A DNA stretch of 64,000 nt from Halomonas denitrificans (lineage in GTDB: Bacteria > Pseudomonadota > Gammaproteobacteria > Pseudomonadales > Halomonadaceae): the NCBI RefSeq assembly GCF_003056305.1, contig NZ_PYVX01000002.1, forward strand, positions 434,001 to 498,000. Reading direction: 5' to 3'. Position 1 is the first letter of the stretch. Each line of letters opens with the position of its first letter. The notes below the pieces were generated by a model, which was not told the DNA's origin, ran no database searches, and saw only the letters and a program-made list of their open reading frames with translations. Of the stretch, positions 35,097 to 45,216 are shown one piece after another. Position numbers and translations under genes: made by a program.

Positions 35097-35981
35097 TCAG
35101 GCGTCGTCCTCACGGGACAGGGTGGTGCCCAGCAGGTGCTGGGCGCCGGGCACCATCCACACCGGGTCGATCCGGGTGTTGGCCGACTCGACGCACAGGA
35201 AACGGCGGGCGGCCTCCACCGAGGTGTCGGCGGGCGGGGCGTCGCCCGGGTGCCAGATCACCGCCGAGTCGCTGCTCTGGCGGGCCACGCGCAGCCGGCG
35301 GCTGCCGTCGTCGAGCACCAGCTCGGCATTGCTGCGGTAGATGCGATCCAGGCCGCCGCGCACGCCGAGCTCGCCCTGCTGGTCACGCTCGGCGAAGTCG
35401 GCCAGCTTGTCCAGGTAGCTGGCGCCGGCCAGGCCCTCGACGCGGCAGGCGAAGGCGTCCTCGACGGCCAGGTAGGTGTGCAGGGCGCCGGTGATCTTCA
35501 CCGGGGTCTCGCCGAGGTGCTCGGTGATCAGCTCCACGTGCAGGCGCCGAGCGTTGGCCTGGATCACCGCGCGGGGCACCAGCTGGCCGTGCAGCCGCTC
35601 GACCGGGGAGAGGTGCAGCTCCACGCCCTCCTCGTGCTCGTCCACGGCATCGAGGCGCCAGTCGGCCTTGCGCGCCGGGCCGTGCATGGGGCCGGAGCGA
35701 TCCGTCGACTCGTCGGCGGTGTTCTCGTCGGCGAACCAGGGCCAGCAGAGCGGGATGCCGCCGCGGATCGCGCCGGGCAGCTCCTGGGGCGTGGGCGTCA
35801 CCCACAGCCAGCCCTCGCTCTCATCGCCGGCAGGGCGGTAATGAAGCACCTGGGCGCCCTGAAGCGATACCGCCAGCTGCCCCCAGGCCTCGTTGGCCAG
35901 CCAGACCTCACGGCCGGCCCAGTGGGCGCGGCGTTGGCCGCGGGTCTCCTCGACCAGTGCGGCGAGCGATTCGGGAATCAT
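35097..35981 (-). CDS. D-hexose-6-phosphate mutarotase
   Basis: A 294-residue aldose-1-epimerase-like beta-sandwich protein of the YeaD type. LQGAQVLHYRPAGDESEGWLW at the N-terminus, GGIPLCWPWF, and the YLAVEDAF and VIWHPGD motifs mark the family. It interconverts the anomers of glucose 6-phosphate, matching the output of Glk to the needs of Zwf. AAGGAGG lies 4 bases upstream of the start. It follows glk by 16 bases. Confidence 0.9.
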   Translation of the reverse strand: MIPESLAALVEETRGQRRAHWAGREVWLANEAWGQLAVSLQGAQVLHYRPAGDESEGWLWVTPTPQELPGAIRGGIPLCWPWFADENTADESTDRSGPMHGPARKADWRLDAVDEHEEGVELHLSPVERLHGQLVPRAVIQANARRLHVELITEHLGETPVKITGALHTYLAVEDAFACRVEGLAGASYLDKLADFAERDQQGELGVRGGLDRIYRSNAELVLDDGSRRLRVARQSSDSAVIWHPGDAPPADTSVEAARRFLCVESANTRIDPVWMVPGAQHLLGTTLSREDDA

Positions 35982-35997
35982 GCGACCTCCTTGGTGG

Positions 35998-36987
35998 TCA
36001 TTCGATCTCTGGATGGTGCAGGGCCTCGGCGGCGCCCAGCAGGCCCGTCCAGGGATCGGTCACCACCTGGACGGGGATGCGGCCGGCGTAGGCGGCCATG
36101 CGTCCCTTGGCACGAAAGGCCTCGAGGAAGCGGCTCTCGGGCAGCCACGCGAGGAGCCGGGGCAGGATGCCGCCGCACAGGGTGACGCCCCCGCGGGCCC
36201 CGAGGGTGAGTGCGGTATCGCCGCTGACGTCGCCGAGGATCTTCAGGAAACGCAGCAGGGTAGCACGGGCCCCGTCGTCGCCGCTGCCCGCCGCCGCGGT
36301 GACCTCGGCGGGCGTCCGGCAGTGCGGGGCGATCTCCTCCAGGGCGCAGTGGGCGCGGTAGAGCGCCAGCAGCCCCGGGCCGGAGAGCAGGCGCTCCACC
36401 GAGACGCGCCCGAAGCGCTGGCGAAAGCATGCTTGCAGCGCCCGCTCCGGCGCATCGGTGGGGGCGAAGGTGGCGTGGCCGCCCTCGCTTGGCAGCGGGA
36501 TCCAGCGCCGGCGACCGTCGCGCCGGCCTGCCGGCAGCAGCCCGGCCATGCCAAGACCGGTGCCGGGGCCGATCACCAGGTGCACCGCACGGGGCACGGC
36601 CTCGCCGGCCTGGAGGACGACCCGGTGCGCCTCGCTCACGTGGACCACGCCGAGCGCCTGGGCGATGAAGTCGTTGATCAGCCTGAGGTGGGTAAGCCCA
36701 AGCGCCTTGCGCAGCTCGGCCCGGGTGAAATCCCAGGGGGCGTTGGTCATCGTCACCCGTTCGCCGTCGACCGGGCCGGCGACGGCCAGGCAGGCCTCGC
36801 GGGGCGCGGCGTCACCGTTGGCACCGACCCGCGCCAGGTAGTCACGGATCGCCGCCGCCGGACCGGGGTAGTCGGCACAGGCCAGGCACTGGAACGCGCG
36901 GGGGACCATGGTGCCTGGCGTCACCAGCGCGAAGCGGGCGTGGGTGCCCCCGATATCCCCGATCAGGGCCGGTCGTGTCATCGTCAC
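35998..36987 (-). CDS. glk: Glucokinase
   Basis: A 329-residue ROK-independent bacterial glucokinase. [16 protein letters not shown] is the phosphate-binding motif, [12 protein letters not shown] contains the catalytic Asp, [11 protein letters not shown] the nucleotide loop, and [12 protein letters not shown] the glucose-binding Glu/His. The GTG at 36987 has GGGA at good spacing; an ATG at 36981 would remove two residues. It lies between edd (67 bases) and the mutarotase, so phosphorylation and entry into the Entner-Doudoroff pathway are co-expressed. Confidence 0.92.
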   Translation of the reverse strand: MTMTRPALIGDIGGTHARFALVTPGTMVPRAFQCLACADYPGPAAAIRDYLARVGANGDAAPREACLAVAGPVDGERVTMTNAPWDFTRAELRKALGLTHLRLINDFIAQALGVVHVSEAHRVVLQAGEAVPRAVHLVIGPGTGLGMAGLLPAGRRDGRRRWIPLPSEGGHATFAPTDAPERALQACFRQRFGRVSVERLLSGPGLLALYRAHCALEEIAPHCRTPAEVTAAAGSGDDGARATLLRFLKILGDVSGDTALTLGARGGVTLCGGILPRLLAWLPESRFLEAFRAKGRMAAYAGRIPVQVVTDPWTGLLGAAEALHHPEIE

Positions 36988-37054
36988 TTCGTCCCATTAG
37001 GCCGCCAGGGCGGTGCCGGACGCTTGTCCGTGATCGCCCTTTTCCGGCCGTGGC

Positions 37055-38941
37055 TCAGGCGTCCTCGTCGTGGATCTGGTCGGCCTGGCGGGCGAGGTCG
37101 TCGGCCTCGAAGCCCCCGAACACCGAGGCGCCCTGTTCGCCGCGCATCGCCAGGTGGCGAAAGCCGGCGAACAGCTCGCGCCCCAGGCCCACGTGATGGG
37201 CGGCCAGCTCGCCGACCCGCCGCTCGCGCTCGGCCCAGGCCTGGGTGTCGAGCTTGACCTCGAGGCGACCGGTGTCGGCATCCAGGCGGATGATATCGCC
37301 GTCGCGCAGCTTCGACAGCGGACCGCCGTCCAGCGCCTCGGGGCTCATGTGGATGGCCGCCGGCACCTTGCCGGAGGCGCCCGACATGCGTCCGTCGGTG
37401 ACCAGTGCCACCCGGAAGCCGCGATCCTGGAGCACGCCCAGGTAAGGGGTCAGCTTGTGAAGCTCCGGCATGCCGTTGGCCTTGGGGCCCTGGAAGCGCA
37501 CCACGGCGATCACGTCGCGATCGAGCTCGCCGGCCTCGAAGGCGGCCTTCAGGTCGTTCTGGTCCTCGAAGATCCGCGCCGGGGCCTCGACCACGCGATG
37601 CTCCTCGGCCACCGCCGAGACCTTGATCACGCCGCGCCCGAGGTTGCCGCCGAGCACCGTGAGGCCGCCGGTGGGCGCGAAGGGCTCACTGACGCCGCGC
37701 AACACCTCGGTATCGAGGCTCGCCTCGGGGCCCTCGCGCCACGTAAGCGTGCCGTCATCGAGGAAGGGCTCCCGGGTATAGGCGGTCATGTCGGTACCGA
37801 AGACGGTGGGAATGTCGGCGTGGATCAGCCCGGCATCGATCAGCTCGCGGAACAGGTACGCCATGCCGCCGGCGGCCTGGAAGTGGTTGATGTCCGCCTG
37901 GCCGTTCGGATAGACCCGCATCAGGCTCGGCGTCACCGCGGAGAGCTCGGTGAAATCGTCCCAGGTCAGGGTGATACCCGCCGCGGCCGCCATGGCGATC
38001 AGATGCAGGGTGTGGTTGGTGGAGCCGCCGGAGGCGAGCAGGCCCACCACGGCATTGACGATGGCGCGCTCGTCGATCTGTTGGTAGAAGGGCCGATACT
38101 CGCCGCCCGGCTCGGTGTGGCGGACCGCCTGCTCGGTGGCGAAGCGGGTCAGCGCCTCGCGCATCTCGGTGCCCGGATTGACGAAGGAGGTGCCGGGCAG
38201 GTGCAGCCCCATCATCTCCATCATCAGCTGGTTGGAATTGGCGGTGCCGTAGAAGGTGCAGGTACCGGGGCTGTGGTAGGAGGCGGACTCGGCCTCCAGC
38301 AGGTCCTCGCGGCTCGCCTTGCCCTCGGCGAACAGCTGGCGGATGCGCGCCTTCTCCTTGTTGGGCAGGCCGCTCGGCATGGGGCCGGCGGGCACGAACA
38401 TCGCCGGCAGGTGGCCGAAGCGCGCCGCGGCGATGAACAGCCCCGGCACGATCTTGTCGCACACACCGAGGTACAGCGCGGCGTCGAACATGTTGTGGGA
38501 GAGCCCCACGGCGGCGGCCATGGCGATCACGTCGCGGGAGAACAGCGACAGCTCCATGCCCGGCTGCCCCTGGGTGACGCCGTCGCACATGGCCGGCACA
38601 CCGCCGGCGAACTGGGCGGTGGAGCCCATGGCGCGCGCCGCGGCCTTGATGGTCTCGGGGAAGGTCTCGAACGGCTGGTGGGCCGAGAGCATGTCGTTGT
38701 AGGCCGAGATGATGCCCAGGTTCGCCGAGTTCATCAGCTTCAGCGAATCCTTGTCCTGGCTGCCGCAGGCGGCGAAGCCGTGGGCCAGGTTGCCGCAGGA
38801 GAGTTCGCCGCGATGCACGCCGCGTCGATGCTGGTCGGCCATGCGGCGCTCGTAGAGGGCGCGGCGCTCGGAGGAGCGTTCGCGGATGCGACGGGTGACG
38901 TCGGCGACGGTGTCGTTGAGGGCGGGGATCTTGCTGGCCAT
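37055..38941 (-). CDS. edd: 6-phosphogluconate dehydratase
   Basis: A 628-residue IlvD/Edd-family dehydratase converting 6-phosphogluconate to KDPG. Iron-sulfur cysteines lie in [32 protein letters not shown] and [12 protein letters not shown]. The C-terminal [19 protein letters not shown] motif is the family signature. The ATG at 38941 has GAGGTG about 5 bases upstream. It opens the edd-glk-mutarotase-fructokinase operon. A palindrome covers its promoter region, but it is not HexR-like, so edd may have a regulator other than that of zwf. Confidence 0.95.
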   Translation of the reverse strand: MASKIPALNDTVADVTRRIRERSSERRALYERRMADQHRRGVHRGELSCGNLAHGFAACGSQDKDSLKLMNSANLGIISAYNDMLSAHQPFETFPETIKAAARAMGSTAQFAGGVPAMCDGVTQGQPGMELSLFSRDVIAMAAAVGLSHNMFDAALYLGVCDKIVPGLFIAAARFGHLPAMFVPAGPMPSGLPNKEKARIRQLFAEGKASREDLLEAESASYHSPGTCTFYGTANSNQLMMEMMGLHLPGTSFVNPGTEMREALTRFATEQAVRHTEPGGEYRPFYQQIDERAIVNAVVGLLASGGSTNHTLHLIAMAAAAGITLTWDDFTELSAVTPSLMRVYPNGQADINHFQAAGGMAYLFRELIDAGLIHADIPTVFGTDMTAYTREPFLDDGTLTWREGPEASLDTEVLRGVSEPFAPTGGLTVLGGNLGRGVIKVSAVAEEHRVVEAPARIFEDQNDLKAAFEAGELDRDVIAVVRFQGPKANGMPELHKLTPYLGVLQDRGFRVALVTDGRMSGASGKVPAAIHMSPEALDGGPLSKLRDGDIIRLDADTGRLEVKLDTQAWAERERRVGELAAHHVGLGRELFAGFRHLAMRGEQGASVFGGFEADDLARQADQIHDEDA

Positions 38942-38963
38942 GAAGCACCTCGGCTCTGTTTTG

Positions 38964-38981
38964 ATTGGTAAGTTTACCAAT
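38964..38981. promoter_or_regulatory. Perfect palindrome over the edd promoter
   Basis: ATTGGTAAGTTTACCAAT consists of 8-base perfect arms around GT. On the minus strand it abuts a TATATT -10-like hexamer (38978-38983), 23-40 bases before the edd start. The wording resembles GntR/FCD-type operators such as PdhR (ATTGGT-N3-ACCAAT) rather than HexR. Confidence 0.7.
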
Positions 38982-39007
38982 ATATTTTGCGTATCTCCCC
39001 CATGTTA

Positions 39008-39028
39008 GCCGCATTGCGGCCTTTTTTT
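39008..39028 (+). terminator. Orphan rho-independent terminator, plus strand
   Basis: GCCGC (39008-39012), 3-base loop, GCGGC (39016-39020), then C and seven T. It has textbook form for the plus strand, yet both flanking genes (edd and the aldehyde dehydrogenase) are on the minus strand. Confidence 0.65.
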
Positions 39029-39042
39029 GTAGTTTTGTTACT

Positions 39043-40437
39043 TCAAAGTCCCAGCAGGTTGAGCAGCCATTTCCGGTAGGGCGGGTTCAGCAGTCCGACG
39101 GGGCTGCGTCGAGACTGAACGAAGACGCTGCGCTGGTGGCTGAAGCGCAAAAAGCCGGCCTCGCCGTGGTAGGCGCCCAGGCCGCTCTCGCCTACGCCGC
39201 CGAAGGGCAGGCCGGGCACGGCGACATGCCACAGGGTGTCGTTGAAGACCACGCCACCGGAGCGGGTCTCCTCCATCAGCCGCCGATGCCGCGCCGGGTC
39301 GTCGGTGAAGGCGTAGAGCGCCAGCGGCCGTGGACCCTCGGCTACCCGGGCCAGGGCGGCCTCGAAGTCGCGCAGGCCGATCACCGGCAGCCAGGGGCCG
39401 AAGATCTCCTCGCGCATGATCGCAAGCCCCGCGGTGGGGTCGATCACCAGGGTCGGCGGCAGCTTGGCGCCCCGACTGAGCTCGATTCGCTCGCCGAGCT
39501 CGATCACCCGGCAGCCGTGATCCCGGGCCTCGGCGAGCATCGTCTCGAGCCGGGCGCGCGCCGTCTCGCCGGGCACCGCCGAATAGTCGTCGCTCGCCGT
39601 GCCACGAGGGTAGAAGGTCGCGACCGCCTCGCGCAGCGCCTCGACGAAGGCCGGCAATCGCGCGGCATCGATCAGCACGTGGTCCGGAGCGATGCAGGTC
39701 TGGCCGGCGTTGAGCCACTTGCCGAAGGCAATACGCCGGGCGGCATGGGTCAGGTCGGCGTCGTCGGCGACGATAGCCGGGGTCTTGCCACCGAGCTCGA
39801 GAGTGACCGGCGTCAGTCCCTCGGCGGCGACGCCGGCGACCTCTCGCCCGATCGAGGCTGGGCCGGTGAAGAGCAGATGGTCGAAGGGCAGGGCGGCGAA
39901 GGCGCGTCCGACCTCGGCGTCGCCCTCGACCACGTCGAGCTCGGTGGGGGCGAAGTAGCGCGCCACCAGCCGCGCCATCAGTGCGGCGGTGGTGGGGGCG
40001 TGCTCGCTGGGCTTGAGCATCACCCGGTTGCCGGCGGCCAGGGCGTCCACCGCCGGCAGCAGCGCCAGCTGCCAGGGGTAGTTGGCCGGGGCGATGATGC
40101 CCACCACCCCAAGCGGCTGGCGATGCACGCGGGCCCGGGCGGGTGCCAGCCGCCAGGGCACGGCCGCCTTGCGCGGCTTCATCCAGCGCTTGAGGCGTCG
40201 GCGGGCATGGCGCACGGCCTCCAGCAGGGTGGCGATCTCCGCCAGGCGCGTCTCGGCCTCGGCCCGGTGGCCGAAGTCCTGGCGGATCGCGCGGACGATC
40301 TCGTCGCGGTGCTGGCGGGTCATGGTCGCCAGCCGCGCCAGGCGGTCGCGTCGAACCGCCGCCGAGGGGTAGGGCTCGGCGGTGAAGGCGTGGCGCTGCT
40401 GTTCCAGGCGCGCCGGCAGTGCGCGGGCGTCGGCCAT
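39043..40437 (-). CDS. Coniferyl-aldehyde-dehydrogenase-type ALDH
   Basis: A 464-residue NAD(P)-dependent aldehyde dehydrogenase. VTLELGGKTPAIV carries the general-base Glu and NAGQTCIAPDHV the nucleophilic Cys. IIAPANYPWQLALLP and the C-terminal GGVVFNDTLWHVAVPGLPFGG fit the short CalB/fatty-aldehyde ALDH branch that has no N-terminal targeting segment. The physiological aldehyde is unknown. Start 40437 has AGGGAG about 6 bases upstream; an in-frame upstream start at 40491 lacks a good site. It is divergent from the GNAT gene and may read toward the edd promoter. Confidence 0.88.
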   Translation of the reverse strand: MADARALPARLEQQRHAFTAEPYPSAAVRRDRLARLATMTRQHRDEIVRAIRQDFGHRAEAETRLAEIATLLEAVRHARRRLKRWMKPRKAAVPWRLAPARARVHRQPLGVVGIIAPANYPWQLALLPAVDALAAGNRVMLKPSEHAPTTAALMARLVARYFAPTELDVVEGDAEVGRAFAALPFDHLLFTGPASIGREVAGVAAEGLTPVTLELGGKTPAIVADDADLTHAARRIAFGKWLNAGQTCIAPDHVLIDAARLPAFVEALREAVATFYPRGTASDDYSAVPGETARARLETMLAEARDHGCRVIELGERIELSRGAKLPPTLVIDPTAGLAIMREEIFGPWLPVIGLRDFEAALARVAEGPRPLALYAFTDDPARHRRLMEETRSGGVVFNDTLWHVAVPGLPFGGVGESGLGAYHGEAGFLRFSHQRSVFVQSRRSPVGLLNPPYRKWLLNLLGL

Positions 40438-40547
40438 GCGCGTCTCCCTGTCGGTGATGGCGGTGGCATCGGGGGTTGGGTCTGCGCACAATGTAGGCGC
40501 AATGCCGGTGGCTTGTCAGCCGCCGGCCCGCTTTCCCGGGAGGCCCC

Positions 40548-41684
40548 ATGCCGGAACTGGTCCTGAGCGAGCTGTCCGCCATCGAGGCGGTGCCGGCGGC
40601 GCGCTGGAACGCCCTGGTCGGCGACGATCACCCCTTCCTGCGCCACGAGTTCCTGCACGCCCTGGAGGCCAGCGGTGCGGCGAGCCCGGCCACCGGCTGG
40701 GTGCCGCGCCACCTGACCCTCTGGCAGGGCGAGGCGCTGGTCGGGATCCTGCCCCACTACCACAAGCACCACTCCTACGGGGAGTACGTCTTCGACTGGA
40801 GCTGGGCCGAGGCCTGGGAGCGCGTCGGCGGCGACTACTACCCCAAGGGGCTCTCGGCGATTCCCTTCACCCCGGCGCCGGGGCCGCGCCTGGCGCTGGC
40901 CCCCCATGTCGATCCGCGGGCCGCGCGTCGGCTGCTGGCCCGGGCCTGGGAGGCGGGGGAGCTCTCGAGCTGGCACCTGCTGTTCGCCGAGGCGGAGGAG
41001 GTCGCGGCCTGGCGCGCGGCGTGCCCCGAGCTGCTGGCGCGCCGGGGGGTGCAGTTCCAGTGGCAGGATCACGGCTACGGCGACTTCGCGGGCTTTCTCG
41101 CCGCCCTGACCGCCAAGCGGCGCAAGGCGATCCGCCGCGAGCGCCGCCTGGTGGCCGAGCAGGGCCTGACTCTTCACCGCCTGGAGGGAGAGGCCATCGA
41201 TGCGGCGGCCATGGCGCACTTCTTCCGCTGCTACGAGATCACCTACCTGGAGCGCGGCCGCCACGGCTATCTCGGCCTCGACTTCTTCGAGCGCCTGCGC
41301 CGCACCCTGCCCGAGGCGCTGCTGCTGGTCCAGGCCCGCCACCGGGGCCGGCCGGTGGCCGCCGCGCTCTGCCTGCAGGGCACGAAGACCCTCTACGGTC
41401 GCTACTGGGGCAGCGAGGTCGCCGCCGACTGCCTGCACTTCGAGGCCTGCTACTACCAGGGCATCGAGCACTGCCTGGCGCGGGGCCTGACCCGTTTCGA
41501 TCCCGGCACCCAGGGGGAGCACAAGCTCGCCCGGGGCTTCGCGCCGCAGCGGCTCACCTCGCTGCACCACATCACCGATGCCCGATTGCGCGACGGCGTG
41601 GCGCGCTTCTGCGCCGAGGAGCGCCGCCACGTCGAGGCCTACGCTGCGGCGGCCGAGGCGGCGCTGCCGTTTCGACGCGACTGA
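40548..41684 (+). CDS. FemAB/GNAT-fold acyltransferase (DUF482 type)
   Basis: A 378-residue protein of the DUF482/peptidogalycan-biosynthesis GNAT superfamily. The N-terminal NALVGDDHPFLRHEFLHALE, HSYGEYVFDWSWAEAWER and SAIPFTP blocks, and the C-terminal GRYWGSEVAADCLHFEACYYQGIEHCL, are the family's conserved stretches. Such proteins have a FemX-like double GNAT fold and presumably transfer an acyl or aminoacyl group; the acceptor is unknown. Its position ahead of ftsB and many envelope genes is consistent with, but does not prove, a cell-wall role. GGGAGG precedes the ATG. Confidence 0.85.
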   Translation: MPELVLSELSAIEAVPAARWNALVGDDHPFLRHEFLHALEASGAASPATGWVPRHLTLWQGEALVGILPHYHKHHSYGEYVFDWSWAEAWERVGGDYYPKGLSAIPFTPAPGPRLALAPHVDPRAARRLLARAWEAGELSSWHLLFAEAEEVAAWRAACPELLARRGVQFQWQDHGYGDFAGFLAALTAKRRKAIRRERRLVAEQGLTLHRLEGEAIDAAAMAHFFRCYEITYLERGRHGYLGLDFFERLRRTLPEALLLVQARHRGRPVAAALCLQGTKTLYGRYWGSEVAADCLHFEACYYQGIEHCLARGLTRFDPGTQGEHKLARGFAPQRLTSLHHITDARLRDGVARFCAEERRHVEAYAAAAEAALPFRRD

Positions 41685-41771
41685 TCCCGGGCATCGTCGA
41701 CCGGGCCCTGCCGATCGCGCCTGAAACTGGCATAATGCCGCCATCGAACGCCTCGTGACGGACTCTCCTGC

Positions 41772-42122
41772 ATGCTGAAGTGGCTGGCCATCGTGCTCAC
41801 CCTGCTCATCGCCCTGCTGCAGTTCCGCCTGTGGCTCGGCGAGGGCGGGCTTCGCGAGCTTCACGAGGTGCGCCAGCGCGTCGCGGCCCTGGAGGCCGAG
41901 AACAAGCCGCTGCGCGACCGCAACGCCCGTCTCGCCGCCGAGGTCGTGGACCTCAAGACCGGCCTCGATGCCATCGAGGAGCGCGCGCGCAGCGATATCG
42001 GCATGGTGCGCACCGACGAGCAGTTCTTCTGGGTGCCCGGCGTGGCGGTGGACGCCAGCGGCCACTCGATCAACGCCGGGCTGGTCGGCCTGCCGGCGCC
42101 CGGCGCGGAGGCGCGCCCGTGA
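41772..42122 (+). CDS. ftsB: Cell division protein FtsB
   Basis: A 116-residue bitopic divisome protein. One membrane helix (about residues 3-20, LKWLAIVLTLLIALLQF), then a periplasmic coiled coil (about 25-70, LHEVRQRVAALEAENKPLRDRN with heptad Leu/Val), then a conserved IEERARSDIGMV segment before the C-terminus. FtsB forms a complex with FtsQ and FtsL at midcell. It overlaps ispD by 4 bases, the usual ftsB-ispD coupling. The eno gene that often precedes ftsB is absent. Confidence 0.93.
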   Translation: MLKWLAIVLTLLIALLQFRLWLGEGGLRELHEVRQRVAALEAENKPLRDRNARLAAEVVDLKTGLDAIEERARSDIGMVRTDEQFFWVPGVAVDASGHSINAGLVGLPAPGAEARP

Positions 42123-42871
42123 GCGACCGGCTATGGCTCGTGGTGCCCGCGGCGGGGCAGGGGCGCCGGATGGGCGCCGACCGCCCCAAGCAGTACCTGC
42201 CGCTGGCCGGCCGTACGGTGCTGGCCTGCACCCTGGCGCGGCTCCACGCGGCCTTGCCCGAGGCGCGGCTCTGCCTCTGCCTGGACCCGGACGACCCCTA
42301 TTTCGATCCCGCCTGGGTGCCCTTCGCCGACTGGCGGCGGGCCCCCGGCGGCGCCGAGCGGGTCGATTCGGTGGTCGCGGCCCTGGCCGCCATCGCCCAG
42401 GAGGCCGCGGACGATGACCTGGTGCTGGTCCATGATGTGGCCCGGCCCTGCGTCACCGTCGAGGACCTGGCGCGCCTGGTGGCCACCCTGGCCGATGACG
42501 CCGTGGGCGGACTGCTGGCCGCGCCGGTCGCCGATACCATGAAGCGCGACGACGGTGCCGGGCGGGTGGCCGCCACCGAGTCCCGCGAGGGGCTCTGGCA
42601 TGCCCTCACCCCCCAGGGCTTCCGCTTCGGCCCGCTGCGCCGGGCCCTCGACGCGGCCCTGGCGCGAGGCCTCCCCGTCACCGACGAGGCTTCGGCGGTG
42701 GAGGCCGCCGGGCAGGCGCCGCGGCTGGTCGCCGGGCGGCGCGACAATCTCAAGATCACCCATCCCGAGGACCTGGCCCTGGCCGAACTGGTGCTGCTGG
42801 CCCAGCAACAGGCCGCCCAGGCCGCCTCATCGACACCCGAGGCGCCCCCGGCGGGGGCGAACAGCGCATGA
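42119..42871 (+). CDS. ispD: 2-C-methyl-D-erythritol 4-phosphate cytidylyltransferase
   Basis: A 250-residue MEP-pathway enzyme joining CTP to methylerythritol phosphate. [20 protein letters not shown] is the nucleotide-binding signature; [12 protein letters not shown] is the second conserved block. The start is GTG at 42119, overlapping the ftsB stop (GTGA). The C-terminus carries a short Ala/Gln/Pro-rich tail beyond the fold (about 230-250). It overlaps ispF by 4 bases. Confidence 0.94.
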   Translation: MSDRLWLVVPAAGQGRRMGADRPKQYLPLAGRTVLACTLARLHAALPEARLCLCLDPDDPYFDPAWVPFADWRRAPGGAERVDSVVAALAAIAQEAADDDLVLVHDVARPCVTVEDLARLVATLADDAVGGLLAAPVADTMKRDDGAGRVAATESREGLWHALTPQGFRFGPLRRALDAALARGLPVTDEASAVEAAGQAPRLVAGRRDNLKITHPEDLALAELVLLAQQQAAQAASSTPEAPPAGANSA

Positions 42872-43362
42872 TGCGAATCGGCCATGGCTTCGACGTCCAT
42901 CGCTTCGGCGAGGGCGATCACCTGATGATCGGCGGCGTCGCCGTGCCCTTCGACCACGGCTTCGTGGCCCACTCCGACGGCGACGTGCTGCTGCACGCGA
43001 TCTGCGACGCCCTGCTGGGCGCCTGTGGCCTTGGCGACATCGGCCGCCACTTCCCCGACACCGACCCGGCCTGGGCCGGCGCCGACAGCCGGGCGCTGCT
43101 GCGCCATGTCGCGGGCCTCGCCCGCGAGGCCGGCTACCGGGTCGGCAACCTGGACGCCACGGTGCTCGCCCAGGCGCCGAAGCTCGCCCCCCACGTCGCC
43201 ACCATGGCCGAACGCATCGCCGAGGACCTCGGCGTCGGTGCCGCGGCGGTCAACGTCAAGGCCACCACCACCGAGCGGCTCGGCTTCACCGGCCGCGGCG
43301 AGGGCATCGCCGCCGAGGCGGTGGTGCTGCTGATGCGCGTGGGGGCGACCGCCGATGCGTGA
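42868..43362 (+). CDS. ispF: 2-C-methyl-D-erythritol 2,4-cyclodiphosphate synthase
   Basis: A 164-residue trimeric zinc enzyme of the MEP pathway. [15 protein letters not shown] gives the Asp-x-His zinc ligands; [18 protein letters not shown] the third His; and [21 protein letters not shown] the nucleotide contacts. The length is normal. It overlaps ispD by 4 bases and truD by 8 bases. Confidence 0.95.
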   Translation: MMRIGHGFDVHRFGEGDHLMIGGVAVPFDHGFVAHSDGDVLLHAICDALLGACGLGDIGRHFPDTDPAWAGADSRALLRHVAGLAREAGYRVGNLDATVLAQAPKLAPHVATMAERIAEDLGVGAAAVNVKATTTERLGFTGRGEGIAAEAVVLLMRVGATADA

Positions 43363-44470
43363 GGCCGCGGCGGCGCACGCCCAGGACGCCATCGACTGGC
43401 CGCCGGCCTGGCCGCGGGTGCTGGATGATGCCTTCGGCCCGCCGCCGGCCGGCGACTACCGCGCCGCGCCCGAGGACTTCCGGGTCGAGGAGGTCCTCGA
43501 CTTCGCCCCCGAGGGCGAGGGCGAGCACCTCTGGCTCTTCATCGAGAAGCGCGACCTGACCACCGCCATGGCGGTGCGCGAGCTGGCGCGGCTCTGCGAG
43601 GTCTCCCCCCGGGTGGTCGGCTATGCCGGGATGAAGGATCGCGTGGCGGTGACCCGCCAGTGGCTCTCGGTGCAGCTGCCGGGCCGCGAGGCCCCCGAGG
43701 GGCTCTCCGAGCGGCTCGCCGCGCGCGGCATCCAGGTGCTCGAGCAGGCCCGCCACCCCCGCAAGCTCAAGCGCGGCGTGCACCGCGCCAACCGCTTCTC
43801 GCTGCGCCTCACCGGCGCGGCGGTAACGGATGCCACCGTCGCCGCGCGCTGGGAGCGGCTCTGCCGGGAGGGGGTCGCCAACTACTTCGGCCCCCAGCGC
43901 TTCGGCCCCCACGGGCGCAACCTGCAGCGTGCCCGCGGCGTGCTGGCGCGGGGCTGGCGCAAGCGCGACGACCGCGACGGCATGCTGCTCTCGGCGACGC
44001 GCAGCTTCCTGTTCAACGAGCTGCTCGCCGCGCGCATCCGCGACGGCAGCTGGGCGACGCCGCTGCCCGGCGAGGTAGTGATGCTCGACGGCAGCGCCAG
44101 CCAGTTCGACGTCGCGCCGGACGATGCCGAGGCGCTCGCCGAGCTGCGCGAGCGGGCGGCGCGCCTCGACCTGCATCCGGCCGGCGCGCTGTGGGGCTCG
44201 GGAGACTCCCGCGCCACCGGCGAGGCGGGCGAGCGCGAGGCCGCCGTGGTCGCGCGCTACCCGCACCTCTGCGACGGGCTCGAGCGGGCCGGGGTGCGCC
44301 TGGGGCGCCGGGCGCTGCGGCTGCGCCTCGGCGAGCCGGCGCTGACCCGCGGCGACGACGCCCTGTGGCTCTCGTTCAGCCTGCCCCGGGGCTCCTTCGC
44401 CACCGCCGTGCTGCGCGAGCTGATCGCCCATCCGACCCTCGACCCCGCGTCCCCCGACAGGAGCCCCTGA
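43355..44470 (+). CDS. truD: tRNA pseudouridine(13) synthase TruD
   Basis: A 371-residue pseudouridine synthase acting on tRNA-Glu position 13. The catalytic Asp lies in [19 protein letters not shown] (about residue 93), and [18 protein letters not shown] and RLVLRP-type C-terminal strands ([12 protein letters not shown] here) complete the pattern. The ATG at 43355 lies inside the end of ispF. The stop overlaps the surE start by one base. Confidence 0.93.
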   Translation: MREAAAAHAQDAIDWPPAWPRVLDDAFGPPPAGDYRAAPEDFRVEEVLDFAPEGEGEHLWLFIEKRDLTTAMAVRELARLCEVSPRVVGYAGMKDRVAVTRQWLSVQLPGREAPEGLSERLAARGIQVLEQARHPRKLKRGVHRANRFSLRLTGAAVTDATVAARWERLCREGVANYFGPQRFGPHGRNLQRARGVLARGWRKRDDRDGMLLSATRSFLFNELLAARIRDGSWATPLPGEVVMLDGSASQFDVAPDDAEALAELRERAARLDLHPAGALWGSGDSRATGEAGEREAAVVARYPHLCDGLERAGVRLGRRALRLRLGEPALTRGDDALWLSFSLPRGSFATAVLRELIAHPTLDPASPDRSP

Positions 44471-45216
44471 TGCGCCGACTGCTGCTTTCCAACGACGATG
44501 GCGTCCACGCCCCGGGGCTGCGCGCCCTCTACGACGCCCTGCTGCCCCATGCCAAGTTGCGGGTGGTGGCGCCCGACCGCGACAAGAGCGGGGCGAGCAA
44601 CTCGCTCACCCTGAGCCGGCCGCTGGCGCTGTCGTCCCTCGACAACGGCTTCTACAGCGTCGACGGTACCCCGGCGGACTGCGTCTACCTGGGCGTCAAC
44701 GGCGTCTGGGACGAGCGCCCTGACCTCGTGATCTCGGGCATCAACCACGGTGGCAACCTGGGGGACGACGTGCTCTACTCCGGCACCGTGGCGGCCGCCA
44801 TGGAGGGGCGCAACCTGGGCATGGCGGCCATCGCCATGTCGCTGGTCGGCTCGCGCCACTTCGAGACCGCCGGGCGGGTCGCCTCGAGCCTGGTGGGCGC
44901 GGCCGACCGGCTCTCGCTGCCGCCGCGCAGCCTGCTCAACGTCAACGTGCCGGACCTGCCCTGGGACGAGCTGCGCGGCTTCAAGGTCACCCGCATGGGC
45001 CATCGCGGCCCGGCAGCGCGCCCCCTGGAGGTGCGCGATCCCCGCGGCCGGCTGCGCTACTGGATCGCCGCCGCGGGCGAGAACGCCGACGACGGCCCGG
45101 ACACCGATTTCGCCGCCGTCGAGGCGGGCTATGTTTCCATCACGCCGCTGCAGACCGACCTGACCCGGCACGCAGCGCGCGACGACGTGCAGGACTGGCT
45201 GGATGCCCTCATCTGA
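44470..45216 (+). CDS. surE: 5'/3'-nucleotidase SurE
   Basis: A 248-residue metal-dependent survival phosphatase. [16 protein letters not shown] provides the Asp-Asp metal site; [17 protein letters not shown] and [22 protein letters not shown] are the other active-site loops. It starts at the TGATG overlap with truD and overlaps pcm by 14 bases, the conserved surE-pcm coupling associated with stationary-phase survival. Confidence 0.95.
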   Translation: MRRLLLSNDDGVHAPGLRALYDALLPHAKLRVVAPDRDKSGASNSLTLSRPLALSSLDNGFYSVDGTPADCVYLGVNGVWDERPDLVISGINHGGNLGDDVLYSGTVAAAMEGRNLGMAAIAMSLVGSRHFETAGRVASSLVGAADRLSLPPRSLLNVNVPDLPWDELRGFKVTRMGHRGPAARPLEVRDPRGRLRYWIAAAGENADDGPDTDFAAVEAGYVSITPLQTDLTRHAARDDVQDWLDALI

